This document shows, piece after piece, positions 11,937 through 28,226 of a DNA stretch of 64,000 nt. The notes beneath the pieces were generated by a model. The model was not told the DNA's origin and did not search any database. It saw only the letters and a list, made by a program, of their open reading frames with translations. Positions within the stretch are counted from its first letter, which is position 1; each line of letters opens with the position of its first letter. Made by a program: the position numbers and the translations under genes. Source of the stretch: Ganoderma boninense (Eukaryota; Basidiomycota; Agaricomycetes; Polyporales; Polyporaceae); assembly GCA_002900995.3 (NCBI GenBank), contig CM035312.1, forward strand, positions 930,001 to 994,000, read 5' to 3'.

Positions 11937-13293
11937 ATGACAAGCTTTGTCGTTACCATTCGCAGTAGGTCTCCCTCACCGTCCCCCACATCCCTTGCGT
12001 CAACCTCATCCGTCGCTGACGCCGTTTGCTTCCGGTTAAACAGTCCTAGCGACAGTGCTCCCCGCACTGGGCATTGTGCTCACTTCATTGCGGCTTTACT
12101 ACCGCCATACCAGGCGACACCTTGGTTGGGACGATGCTTGGGCCGCCTTCTGTATGTTTTGTGCATTCTTCTTAACCGCTGGTGCGTGGACAAGAAGCGA
12201 CACCCCACGTACGTACTTGCGCTATACCACACTACACACGGGTTGTCTTACACCAGGGCTTTCAGAGGTGGGGCCATTCCACCACGGTCCTCGGGTTCGC
12301 ATTCTCGGGTACTACATGCTGAACGTCGCCTTCACTTGCGTGCTTTGGTGCGTCTTTCAATCCGTCGCTATGTGAACAGTTGTGGATGCTCAACGTGCTC
12401 AATCCACAGGTCCGCGCGCCTGAGCATCCTTTTCTCGATCATCAGGCTGATCCCCTTCCTTATGAGGCTACGGATGTACGCCACCATGGCCGCCGTTCTT
12501 TTCGGCTGTATGTGGGCGTCCTTGATAATCCTCAAGATTGCCATTTGCGAGACGCATCCGGAATGGAAGCAGACACAAGGTGTCCAGTGTGTTTTGGGTC
12601 CTGCCGTCGCCGGTGTCGAACTTGCAAGTATGTGTTCTAGGTTGTCAGTCTGTGTTTTGGGGGCGATAACTTATCGCACTGGATGCTGTGTAGCTGACAT
12701 CATTGCGGATGTCATTTTGGTCGCGTTGCCCATCCGACTTCTATGGAACCTCAAGCTTTCGCCGTCACGACGCGCCCTGCTTACGGGCATATTCTCGGCT
12801 TCAATGTTCACTACCGTCGTCAGCATTGTCCACGGAGTCTTTGTCTTCAGCCCCAACCGCAACGCCGAGGGCATCTGGGCCCACGTCCTGGTACGTATCC
12901 CGTGGTTCTCTACGCTGCACTCTCCTGGATCTGGCGTCACAGGCCTCCACGGCAATAATTGTTGCAAACCTCGCCGTCCTCGTCATCTGGTTCATGCACC
13001 TCGTTGGTTATCGTGAAGAGAGCCAGATTTCTCCCGATCGTACTTCCGGTATGGAGGGGACCGACCAGACCCTACCCAAGGACATCAGCACTCTTCGCTT
13101 CAACCACGACACGGGCCCTATTGTCCTCCAACCCCTCGACCGCAAGGGTATCCACCTTGATACTCTCAATTCGTTCGCATCGCGCTCGGAGGGATCGCTG
13201 GCGACGATGACGTTCGCAACCAACACTTCAAGGGACGTCGCGTCCAAGGTCGACCGGTCAGCCTACCTCGAGCCTGTCAACCGGTCACGATAA
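11937..13293 (+). CDS. Fungal rhodopsin-domain (SAT4-like) integral membrane protein
   Basis: Six exons (11937-11964, 12044-12208, 12257-12347, 12410-12627, 12694-12890, 12943-13293) join to 349 aa with consistent phases. The protein has about seven hydrophobic segments. Family-like features are LGWDDAWAAF after the first helix, a long RLSILFSIIRLIP helix, CxLGPAVAGVELATDIIAD, and LPIRLLWNLKLSPSRR before the last helices. This matches the large fungal rhodopsin-domain family of unknown function, some members of which are CFEM-GPCR-like. The C-terminal about 90 residues are hydrophilic and Ser/Thr-rich. The third exon start (12257) is the least certain border. Upstream in-frame starts cannot be excluded. 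Confidence 0.72.
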
Positions 13294-15089
13294 GAGTGCG
13301 CGCAGAGATGCCCCCCCGCATTATATCCCCATCCGTCCATCGCATGGCCATAGCGCGCAGCATCGACTATTCATTTCCTGAGCGGTTGACGGCGGCCAGT
13401 CATGACTGGTGAGTTGTCTCCAAATCTCGCAGGGGCACGCCTGATGGATGAGCTGTTACCAATACCTAGGCTGCCGATTTACGTCTTCCGCTTACCCCGG
13501 GCGCACTGCGGCTATGGGATCTGGACACCCATGGGATTTATGGGAGGTGATGGATTTTGCATTTTTCACGACCGTGCCGAACGCACTGCGGCTGTATGAT
13601 TACCTTGAGCGTGTCAAAGTTCTAATCTTGGACGGGTTTGACGCATGGAGTGGTGTTAGACCTTTCATACCATCTGCTCTGTTCTGTTCCTCAGGCCCGA
13701 GAAGTCCAGGCATCAAGCAACGGCGACGAGATGGACATCAAAGCCTAAATGAGGTGAGCATCGCTCACCATGTCCATGACTGACGGGCAGACTGCGACGT
13801 CCCGCTCATCACGGGACGTGATGGTCAGATCTGCCCACCATGTCCAATAAGTATCGCCGGCCCCGTCAATTGCCAAGCATTTTCAACGCCAGTTCAGGCA
13901 TCATCCGTTCGTCCACGCCGCACCAAGCCATATTCACGAACATGAATTTCAACTCTGCACCGGACTGCGACCGACGTTCGCAAGCTCGGCGGCTTGAAAA
14001 CAATCTAAGCTCACCGTCATCCCTCCGTCATCCCTAGCGACAAGTCCTCTGGAATTCGAACTCCCGCATCCATGTATGTTCAAGCATTTGGTGGCGTTGC
14101 TAATTCTTTCTGGCCACCGCTGTGATCAACTCCGAGCATCGACCCACTCATTTATCCCGCAAGCTCGCCCGGTCTGTCGAGCTGGCGATCGAAGGCTACT
14201 CGCATTAGTCATTCCAGGATTCCGCCAATTCATCACCTAGTCATCGATGCACTTGGGACCATGAGACTTCGACGAAGGCCACCGGCGAGCCGCATTTCGA
14301 AATCCAAAGGCCTCGTGTGCTGGCATGAGGTGGCTAGTAATATTCGAGCATCAACAGCACTTTCCCGGTGGGCACTGCGGAGCTTGACCAAAGTTTCTTG
14401 TAAGCACGCATTACGAGTGTCGAGCTCCGGATGGCTGCATTGCATGGACGGGTCGGCCGCTTGCCCAAGATCAGGGCTATAGGGGGGGGGGTCTTCTCCC
14501 AGAAGCTACGACGGGAGGATATGTATTCCCTGTGATCGGAAATACTGTATGCTGAGTGCGGTGGTACCTGCCCGGGTCGTATGTTGTTCTAGGATCTAGA
14601 TATAAGATCTAGAGCCGGGGACTCCGGAGGAAAATCTGTTGACAATCTTGTCATGCTATTCCCGGGACGTCGTTGTAACGACACTGGAACTATTCGCCGG
14701 AATATCTCAGCGTAAGCCATCTGTTACGCCGAAGCAAAGCAATGTAGGGAGTACTTACAGCTCGCTATGCCTCGGCTCGTGTCCCTGAGCGGGCGCCGAC
14801 ATGATGTCCGCAGAGTGTCCTGCCAAGGCCCAAGAGAGTTTAAAGTCTGAGTTATGCTTGATCAGATTAGCACCACTGCAGACCATTGAACCAGCTGAGT
14901 TTGCCAAGCCGGGACAAGTGGTCATGCACATGATTTGCTGAGGGCCGTTACATCGGCTTATGTCACTCGTCAACTTCGTTCTTTTACATGATACATCCGA
15001 AATACTCCTATGATACCTTTGGAACGCGAGGTCTGAGACTCCGAGAGCGTGGCAACTTGGGAGGAGGCCATCACGTTAACGTTGCATGG
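13294..15089. other. 1.8-kb gene-poor interval with a hairpin and direct repeats
   Basis: No ORF has recognisable content. It contains an inverted repeat at 13785-13836 flanked by a direct repeat (separate entry), a run of nine G at about 14482-14490, and a short AT-rich palindromic stretch at about 14590-14612. Confidence 0.45.
13766..13846. repeat. Nested inverted repeat flanked by an 11-bp direct repeat
   Basis: CACCATGTCCA occurs at 13766-13776 and 13836-13846. Between them, GGGCAGA (13785-13791) pairs with TCTGCCC (13830-13836), and inside that CGTCCCG (13798-13804) pairs with CGGGACG (13812-13818), leaving a 7-nt loop. It could form a cruciform or RNA hairpin. No function is evident. 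Confidence 0.6.
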
Positions 15090-16928
15090 CTAAGGCTTGA
15101 TAGCGATCTTCACCGCAGTCCGGCTTCGCAACTTCTCCAGCGCCGCCGCATAGTCGGCGATCGAGAAGACGTCGGTGACCTGACCACACGGTCGTCGAAC
15201 GGCGTATTGTTAGTTTGCCACGTGGGATTCCATCACCACCAGCGGTTTGCGTCCGAATGCCCAAAGGTTGAAGGTCGAGGTTAGGCCCAGGAACGAAGGT
15301 AATAGTTGCGGTAGTTATGCGTGTCGATGCGATATTACCGGGACAATTCAGTCGGTTAGCAGTCGTCGACAAGTGCGGGTAACAAGAACGCTTGCACTGG
15401 CAACCCTTGCGGAAGTCTCGTGCCGGTAGCGGAGAAAGGAGGGAAGAAGGAACGGGGAAGATGCGGGAGGCTAAGGCTAAAGGACGGAGGGGAACGGTGC
15501 TCACCATGCCTTTCACTTTGATCCTCCCGCTGTCGAGGTACGCGACAGCACGGGGGAAACAGTGCATCTGGGCGAACGAACCGACGATCTAACACCGTAT
15601 ACTAAAGTAAGCGACAAGACCAAAGATCCAACCGCGACTAGAACACTCACGCGGATCTCATTCAGGAAAATCTTGAACGGGGACCAATGCACGAGCGCGT
15701 CGTTGTCGTACACGCCGTAAATCATCAAAGTCCCACCGCGTCGAACGTAGTCGATCGAGTCGTTGGCTACTTGTTCCGTGCCAGTCGCTTCGACCTGGAG
15801 GCGCAGGGTCAAACGTCTCGATATTCAGCTGAGTACGACTATGCGCAGGCACTCACCACGACGTCGAACCCGTAGGGGTTGCCCTTCTTCAGCTGCTCCC
15901 ATTGGGGCTGCGGGTTTTCCCTGTCCAGCTCGATGTATTCAGTGCCAGCGTCCAGCTGCTTGGCCAAGTCCATTTTGATGCCTTTATTCGCTGCGATGAC
16001 GACTCGGGCAGCGCCGTTCATCTTGAGCATTTGCGCGAGGATGAGGCCCGTAGGTCCGGCTCCGACGATAAGGGCCTCGACGCCGACGGACGCATTGAGC
16101 TGGTCCATGCCATGAACGGCGCATGCGGCGGGTTCGATGAGGGTAGCCTCTTCGTCTGAGAGGTTATGGATCTTGAAAAGCTTGTTTGCCTTGCTACGAT
16201 GGAGCTGTAAACCCTAGACTCGGCAGACATTCGAAGTAGGGGGGACTCACAGTGAGATATACTCCGCAAACCCGCCTGGTGCGCTACATCCTATGCCAAT
16301 GTAGTTCTCGCAGAGGAGCGAACGCCCTCGTCTGCAATAAAAGCAACTGCCGCACTATGGATCCGTGAAGATGAGCAGGAAGGAAAGAACTACCTGGGAA
16401 GGAACGTACCACAGTGGTCGGGTCCGCAACGCAACGTTCGCCCTTTTCAAATCCTGTCACATTCTCCCCAACGTCTACAACTTCGCCGACGACCTCGTGG
16501 CCAGGAATCAACTGATGGAAAGTCGAGGCAACGTAAGTCACGTAACGTCTGACATCTGAGAATGCAACAGACAGGAAACACTGCAATGAACTCTCCCTCA
16601 TGGACATGATTGTCGGTCCCACAGATCCCTGTCCCGAAAGCTTTAGTGACAGAGGTCGTCGAGCAATGGAAGGTGTACGTACCGCATGCCTTAACTAAGA
16701 ATTCCATATGAAAATCAGCGCCGGACTTCAGGGTAAGTCCCATAACAAACTTTTGAGAAGGACTTCGTCTTTTCGAACTTGAGGAATCGGGACCTCGCGA
16801 ACATCAAATTCGCGAGCCTGATGCCGATGACGAAGAATAACTTAGCATATAGCAAGGTTCATACAGCGCTTGACCAAGTATACCTGGGTATACCACACCG
16901 CTCGCATCGTGTGGGTAGAGGACGACAT
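15090..16928 (-). CDS. Zinc-dependent D-arabinitol-type dehydrogenase (MDR family)
   Basis: Medium-chain zinc alcohol dehydrogenase that resembles the fungal NAD(P)-dependent D-arabinitol dehydrogenases, which interconvert pentitols and ketopentoses in the cytosol. A splice model with consistent frame starts MRAVWYTQ at 16907 (a second in-frame ATG is at 16928). It continues with [37 protein letters not shown] (catalytic zinc Cys) and [16 protein letters not shown] structural-zinc loop [15 protein letters not shown] and the Rossmann glycines [12 protein letters not shown] follow, then [13 protein letters not shown] and [13 protein letters not shown]. The last exon is [15 protein letters not shown] to the stop at 15090-15092. 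Introns number about eight. One, between about 15504 and 15181, is about 320 nt and much longer than the others. The substrate is inferred from overall resemblance, not proven. Confidence 0.88.
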
Positions 16929-17717
16929 CTTGCCAGGGTATAGTTGCGGTAAGGGGTGTAGAGCAAGTCTGTCAGAAGTTGCTCCTCTGGAGGTTGCACC
17001 CGACGTCAGTCACGATGAACGCGATAGCCGGCTGAATCTTCCATCCTCGAGGCTCGGACGAAGCTGCCCAGGAGCCGGGATGCCGGGAGGAGGGGCGCGG
17101 AGAATGCATGGGTTCACATGGGTTCAGAAACATGATAAGAGGTGCATCGTCAAGTGATGCCTAGAGAGACGATATAAGCGAGTTTGAGTCTCATGCGGCA
17201 TGCAGTTAAGAACCGCACTCACCGGTGATCGATGTTGGCGGGCCGGATCGCCGCCGTTCACGAGACCAGGCAGCATCGACTGATAAAGGAAGAAGACATT
17301 GAGAGCAGCCAGCTTTGTACATGCAGCAGCTTGTTGCGGTCAGGGACGCTGCTGCAGAACTACGGTACGTAAAAACCTCGATCATGCATGTGCGCTCGGG
17401 GGTCGGGGTGAGAAGGGCATGCTGCAGGCGGATTCCCATGGCGGTGAATGGAAACGTGCTCCGGGACGCCTCTGAGGGGTTCTTGTGGCACGGCGATGCC
17501 TGCAGCGCACAAGGCAGGAAGCAGGAGAAGCGGTCTTGTCTGGAGGAAGCGATCCCGATGAGACCGAGAACACCGGGACAAGACGCATAGACGCGCGTGG
17601 AACCGCGCGTCGCGGTCGCGTTATTTTGGCATGTTTGGTTGCAAGAGTGCAGAAAAGCGCAAGAGGAAAATTTGGAGGATACGCGGAACTCTGCTTCTGC
17701 TGCCACGACCTCCTCCA
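16929..17717. promoter_or_regulatory. Divergent intergenic region, dehydrogenase and CTP synthase genes
   Basis: About 790 bp between two divergent genes. Short ORFs on both strands (for example - 17206-17718) lack domains. The region probably holds both promoters and 5' UTRs. Confidence 0.45.
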
Positions 17718-20121
<2,404 letters not shown>

Positions 20122-20508
20122 AGTGGCTAGAGAATGTTGGTTGGGGTTGCCGATGGGGCTAGGTGTTGGCATTTTTGCGGAGTTTTGCATATAACGCTAT
20201 GTAGACAATCATCGGACGATCGTCATTCGCATGCTTGTAGTAGACCTGTTGTGTCACCTCTTGGCTAATTGGGTAGTACGAATGCCAACTAGATTGTACA
20301 GACATGCAGCGCTAGCACGAAGTGCAACCAAGGGCGCATACACTGACAGAGGATCGTGCAACCAGGATGCATACAATACAATTGATTCTACTTGCAAGGT
20401 TCACAGCACTGCGATACTGATTACATCGGACAGATGACAGAGAGAAAAACGTACAAATGGATGCTGTCTCTACTCGTCCACGGCTCCTACAAGGCGGATA
20501 TTTCCTAA
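20122..20508. other. Convergent 3' intergenic region
   Basis: 387 bp between the 3' ends of the CTP synthase and CSN5 genes. It is relatively AT-rich in the middle, as expected for 3' UTRs, and shows no gene. Confidence 0.5.
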
Positions 20509-21925
20509 TTAGCCGATTGACATCGCGGTGTCGACGATGTCTCCAACACTCGCTGCTGCAGCTCCGCTGCCGGCGCCGAGACGAGACGAGAAAATGATGT
20601 CCTTGAGGACCTGCGCGATGAGCCCATGTTGTGCTTCTGACGCGATCTTATCGCTGGGAGCAAGCTAGTTAGGACACAAAAAAGGCCAGGGAGGCGCAAA
20701 ACCAACCTATCCTTCACTGCCTTCGACAGGCCGCTTTCTTGGTTTTTGTCCTGAGGCTTCTGCTTGATCACGGCCTTCTCGTCGATGAGGATGGGGGCAG
20801 GTGGACGGGTGCTTGGAAGAGAGGTTTGTGCTTTGGTGAGCTTCTGGTGGAGATCGGACAGCTGGTTGGCAGCATATGCACGGTTCTACGATCCCACATC
20901 AGCCCCTCCTCTACCACAGCGACCCCATACAAGGAAACCACCCACCGAGATCAGGGCGCTCTGGCTCAGCGTGTTCACCCAATACTTGTTCCACAGCAGC
21001 CCGAGCAGCTCTGAGTCTAGTGACGACTTGAAGATCTGCACCTCGAGTGGGTAATACTGATTCGCGTGGACACCGAAGTCCTCGATCTTGTTCAGCGGGA
21101 TGCTCTGGTACTCGCCGTTCGCCGAGTCCGCAGGAGTGTAGTTCTCCGGGTACGTGCGGAACGCGCCGATGTCGACCTTGCCGGCAGAGATAGTGCGGTT
21201 GGGGTCGATGACGACGGCGACGAACGGATCCTGGAACTTCTGGTTCTGCATCTGCGTGTTCACATCGATACCTGAGAGCCAGCAGCCGTAGCCCGGATGA
21301 GAGTGATACCAGCCGATCGCGTTTTCCAGGCGGGATACCTGAGTGGTGGCGTAGGTTGGTATGGGAATAGGATGCACGAGTAGAAGAAGATTCACGACAG
21401 ACCTGTTCACTGCCCTGAACGTACTGGACCATGTATTCGTTCGCCTCGTTCTGCGCGTTCACTCGCGTTTCTGTTCCTTGTACGGGCAGCGCGAAGGAGT
21501 CGACAACAACAAGAGAACGTCCCACGACCTTGCCTTGCATGATGCCCATGATCTCATATGGAACACCTGAGCGTGCATGGATGGCCTAAGTTAAAGGATA
21601 GGATGAGCATACGACCTACGGTGGCGTGAGGCAAACAGAGGGCGTACCATCTTGATCAGCGCGACTGCCGAGATTTTGCACACCTGGAAGTACCGTGGAC
21701 TAGTATTGAAAGATGGTCCCTCAGCACCAGGGTAGTCGGAGCGATGGGGAGTGTCATGAAGGGGTATTAGGGTGATGGTACTTACTCGCGAGCCCATGGC
21801 CTCTCGTTGTTTATTCTCCTGTTCTCCACGGGGTCGAATTTGAATATCTCATCCTGGGCGTTGAGATCCTTGACATCGTTTGCAAGGTTGAAGGTCTTGA
21901 GTGCGATGCCAGAACCTGAAGCCAT
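20509..21925 (-). CDS. CSN5: COP9 signalosome subunit 5, JAMM deneddylase
   Basis: Catalytic subunit of the COP9 signalosome, which removes Nedd8/Rub1 from cullins and so tunes SCF ubiquitin ligases. The N-terminal exon starts [17 protein letters not shown] at 21923-21925. The next exons give [15 protein letters not shown] and [17 protein letters not shown]. The MPN+ core shows the JAMM zinc motif [18 protein letters not shown], preceded by the glutamate in YEIMG, so the active site is complete. A helical C-terminal region continues as [20 protein letters not shown] to a stop at 20509-20511. Several short introns interrupt it. It faces CTP synthase tail to tail and the next gene head to head. 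Confidence 0.95.
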
Positions 21926-22107
21926 GACGGTTCAGACTATTCGCCACAGGCCAGATATCCGAGCCGCATACAGCTTGCGTGCATGGTACCCGTGAGAGCC
22001 TTTCTCCTTATGTGGCTCGGCTGATATCAAGCGCTCGGCGTGGGCTGTAAGCGCAGCGTCATCTTCAGCAGAGGCCAAGGCCGTCCTCGACATGCTTGAC
22101 GTTGTGA
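21926..22107. promoter_or_regulatory. Short bidirectional promoter (CSN5 / oxidoreductase-like protein)
   Basis: Only 182 bp separate the two divergent start codons, so both 5' UTRs and both promoters must share this interval. No TATA box is evident. Confidence 0.6.
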
Positions 22108-22872
22108 ATGTCCTTCTCACGTCTTTGCCGTCCTCGTCCTCGACTACAGCACCCTAACACTGCCTCTTCCTCATGTTGGGCTCATAGCATTACAACGCGG
22201 GGTCTAACTGAACATGCACCTTCTACTCCGCTTGCCGTTTCCTCCTCATCTTGCTCCTCCGTCCCTGCTGTCGACCAGAACAAGCTCCGACTCTTGAAAC
22301 GTCCATCGAGAGGCGGTCAGGATCTTTCGAAAAGATATCAGCGCCTTGAGCGTTCGATACGCGGGAAGACTTCTTATGGTCGCGGTATAGAGGACTTCGA
22401 ACGCTCCCGAGGTGTCGCAGACCCTGCCCCATATACCACGGAGGAAGACATCCAAGAGGCAAGTACTGCGACAGGCAAAGCATCTCGCCACATATACCGT
22501 GGCTTCGTCGTCCCCGAAATTCCAAAGCCACCGGCTGACGATGGTACGTCGAAGTCTTGTTGGCAAGCAGAATGGGCCCTCACCTCCGTCCTAGAATGCT
22601 GTATGTCTGGTTGTGCTATCTGCGTGTACGACCTGTACGACGAGGCCCGTACCGACTACATACAAGCCATGGACAAGCTTCGCGCTGACCTGACCAAGTT
22701 GGGTGTTCCGGAAAGCGACTGGCCGGCTGATATCCGACGCGACGGAGAACCTGTTCCAGCATTGAAGCCGAATGCGAACGCCTCGCTCAGTGCGTTCGAG
22801 CAGCTGGAGCTGGCACTCAAAGCCAAACGAGAGGACACTTCAGGAACCACGACCGTCACGCAGGACGGTTAG
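22108..22872 (+). CDS. Oxidoreductase-like domain protein (OXLD1-like), probably mitochondrial
   Basis: Two exons (22108-22543, 22595-22872) give 237 aa. The intron reconstructs the family core ECCMSGCAICVYDLYDE, the cysteine-rich motif of the small oxidoreductase-like N-terminal domain (CCxxGCxxCVxDxY). The first about 50 residues are rich in Arg/Ser/Cys with few acidic residues (MSFSRLCRPRPRLQHP), which fits a mitochondrial presequence. The rest is basic and low complexity. The biochemical role of the family is not established. It is divergent from CSN5. Confidence 0.83.
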   Translation: MSFSRLCRPRPRLQHPNTASSSCWAHSITTRGLTEHAPSTPLAVSSSSCSSVPAVDQNKLRLLKRPSRGGQDLSKRYQRLERSIRGKTSYGRGIEDFERSRGVADPAPYTTEEDIQEASTATGKASRHIYRGFVVPEIPKPPADDGTSKSCWQAEWALTSVLECCMSGCAICVYDLYDEARTDYIQAMDKLRADLTKLGVPESDWPADIRRDGEPVPALKPNANASLSAFEQLELALKAKREDTSGTTTVTQDG

Positions 22873-23443
22873 TATGCAAAGATCTTGATGCATCACCAAA
22901 GGTCTTCTGATCCAGGTCGGAGAATGCAGCCTCTGCGGCTCCATTGGTGGTCCGCAAGCGGCCTCCAAAGAAGGGAGTGGGAATGAATGATGTGGTCGAG
23001 GGCCTTCGGTGGGTGTTGTTTAGTAATCGCTGAGGAGGTGAGTCCCAGACCCCGTACTGTACTCTCGTCTGTTCTCATTCCCCTTTCGAACCCGGGTCAG
23101 TCTATATTCTAGAACCCATAGATGCTGTAAAAATACCACACGAATGTATTACCCTCTCGGAAGTTCAGCTACCTTCGTCCTTCGAATAGCTCCGACAGGA
23201 AGGCCTATAACCTTGGTGGGCTTACCTTCACACGGGGAGCGTACGTATTGTACTCGTTGGACCCCCCGTCCCTCGATCGTACCCTTTCTGTCCTTTCAAA
23301 GTTGCACTACCAGAGACGTCATGGGGCACAACCATTACGTGCCGAAGTTTCTCCGCATTTGTAGATCGAGTTTATAAGCTTGATGCTGCTGGTTCGGCTG
23401 TGCACGACCTCACAGAGTCGCCTCGCAGCCACTATCCACATCT
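22873..23443. other. Intergenic region before the GH1 gene
   Basis: 570 bp without a supported gene. It holds the 3' UTR of the previous gene and the beta-glucosidase promoter. Confidence 0.45.
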
Positions 23444-25755
<2,312 letters not shown>

Positions 25756-26205
25756 TGGCTCTAGTAGCGACCAGTAGTAGTTCGAGATCGGTCCCAATCT
25801 CATGACTAGGAAGTATCCACTACAAACCACCATATGCATACGGAAAGTGCTTATGATCAACCAAGGGTGTTTTCTGTGGGAACCCTGTATGCATCCTCGT
25901 GGAGGGATCTGTCAGGTACCGGGGCCGACAGCACATGTGTGACGTTTCTATCTCTCGAGTCAACGGCTCCGGTACCGAAACCTTCATTGGACACTAGAAT
26001 AAGGGTAAGTAAGCGTTGCGCTGGCAACAACTGTTTCCCATTCTACTTCGTTACAGCCTCTGTTCGTCATCCAGATCATAACCAGGTGCTTTTCCGAATC
26101 GATTGCTTAGAAAGTGAGTTCTACGGCTTCAAATGCGTCTCTCTCAGGCTTTAGCCCCTTTCCAAATGCGGAAGTGTTAAACCTTTTTGATAGACCAGCG
26201 CAACC
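25756..26205. other. Intergenic between GH1 and ABC-F genes
   Basis: 450 bp with only a short unsupported plus ORF. It holds the beta-glucosidase 3' UTR and the ABC-F promoter. Confidence 0.45.
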
Positions 26206-28034
26206 ATGTCCTCCTCTCGGAAAACAGCTGCGAAGAATGCCTCAAACAAATTGAACAGTGCAGGCGGCGGAGGGCCTGGGACTGACGCAACCCTGGTGGC
26301 GACATCTCAGGTCTCTCGCTTCCATAACGAGACGCTCGTAACACTCTCGAACGACATCGACCTCAAGGACGTGCACATCGCGATCGGTCCGCACATCCTC
26401 CTCGACTCCGCAAACCTACGCCTCTTTCGCGGCGTGCACTACGGCCTGGTTGGGCAGAACGGCGTCGGGAAGTCGACGCTCCTCAAATGCATCGGCTACA
26501 ACCTGCTCGCGGGCTTCCCCTCGAACGTGCGCGTGCTGTATGTCGAGCAGCTGGAAGGCGCGGATATGACCAAGAGCGTCGTGCGCTTCGTCATGGACGC
26601 GGACTACAAGGCCGCGCGTGCGCGCCGGGAGCTCAAGGTCCTGCAGGGCGCGCTCGAGGCAGAGGATCCCGAGGAGGTCGCGCGCGCGATGCGCGGCATT
26701 AGGCTCGACAGGGCGAGGGAGGATCTTGATGCAGCGGACAAGATTGCGTTGGAGAGGAGTGGTGCACGAGGGAAGGAGGCGAGGACTGAGCTTATCAAGC
26801 AGGAAAAGCGCGTCGAGATGATCGCCGCCAGTGAAGACCCCTTGTCCTCGGATGAAGTTACCCGCGCGACTGTCGAGGCGCAGGAGCTGCTCACTGAACT
26901 CTTCGCCGCTATGGAGATCCATGGCGAAGAGGCTGCTGAGGCGAAGGCGCGGAGCATCTTGAAGGGCTTGCGCTTCCCACTAGACTGGCACGACCGCCCT
27001 CTCGGAGAGCTCTCTGGAGGATGGCGCATTCGCGTCGCGTTGGCGTCTGCGCTGCACATCGAGCCTGATATCCTTCTAATGGACGAGCCCACCAACCACC
27101 TTGACCTCCCCGCGATCATTTGGCTTCAGGACTATCTCTCCCAGCTCTCCGATACGACCATCGTCACCGTGTCCCACGACCGCTCCTTCCTGAACGCCGT
27201 TGTGGATGAGATCATCGTGTTCAAGAAACAGACGCTGACGTACCACACCGGTAACTTCGACGAGTACCTCGAAAACACAGAAGAGAAGCACAAATACATG
27301 GAGCGGATGGCCGCTGCGCTGGAGCGAAAGAAGAACGCGGCGGAGCGGAGCATACAGGCCGCGATGTCGCAGGCGCGAAAGGCTGGGGACGACAAGAAGA
27401 TGGCGCAGATCGCATCGCGCACCCGCAAGCTGGACCGCATGGGCATGGAGGTCAACGAGAAGGGACACCGGTTCAAGCTCAATCGCGACCGCGTGGGCTA
27501 CTACACCGACACCCGAGGCGACATCGAAGTCGAGCAGGCGGAACAGGCCCCTACCTGGTCCATTCCCGATCCTCTCCCCCTGCGCCGGGGCGGCGCTCTC
27601 CTTGAAGCCGAGCAAGTGAGCGTAGGCTACGACAAGAAGAAGCTAGGCATGGTCGTGAATGTTACGTTGAACGTCGGCCAGGATGCCCGCATCGCGATCG
27701 TCGGCGCGAACGGTAGCGGGAAGACGACACTCGTCAAGACCTTCGTCGGGGACTTGGCACCCTTGAAGGGGAAGATCAACCGACATCCTACTGCCAAGAT
27801 TGGATACTTCACTCAGAACCATGTCGATGAGCTTCACCAGTACCCCACCGATACATCCGCGCTTTCCCTCATCAAGGAGCGGTATCCGGGATACTCGGAG
27901 CAGGAGTATCGTGCGCATCTGGGCAAGTACGGTATCAGAGCCAATGCGCTCCAGCCGTTGCATTCACTCAGCGGAGGTCAGATGGTCCGGGTCGCCTTCG
28001 CGCTGGCGACATTTGGCTCGTCTCCCCATCTGCT

Positions 28035-28217
28035 TGTTGGAACGTGGATTTTGGGCAAGCGAGCGCTTGCTCACCGGGAGTTTCCGACGTAGGATACAGC
28101 GCGGGATTGTATGTTTTCGTACTCATCCGTTTGCCTCTGTACCACGACGACGTACAGGACAACCGGAATTCTACTCGCTTTCGCTGCCCTGCTTGACCTC
28201 CGACAGTTTTTCCAACA
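28035..28217. repeat. 5' LTR, 183 bp
   Basis: TG...CA-bounded direct repeat. It includes a palindrome GCAAGCG/CGCTTGC at 28055-28070 and the sequence ATCCGTTTG at 28125-28133 that is complementary to the putative primer-binding site. Confidence 0.93.
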
Positions 28218-28226
28218 CAAACGGAT
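28218..28226. other. Putative self-priming primer-binding site of the LTR element
   Basis: The first nine internal bases, CAAACGGAT, are the exact reverse complement of ATCCGTTTG inside the LTR. There is no TGG-starting tRNA-type site here. This placement matches the self-priming scheme known from Tf1/sushi-type elements, in which the 5' end of the element RNA folds back to prime reverse transcription. Confidence 0.6.
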
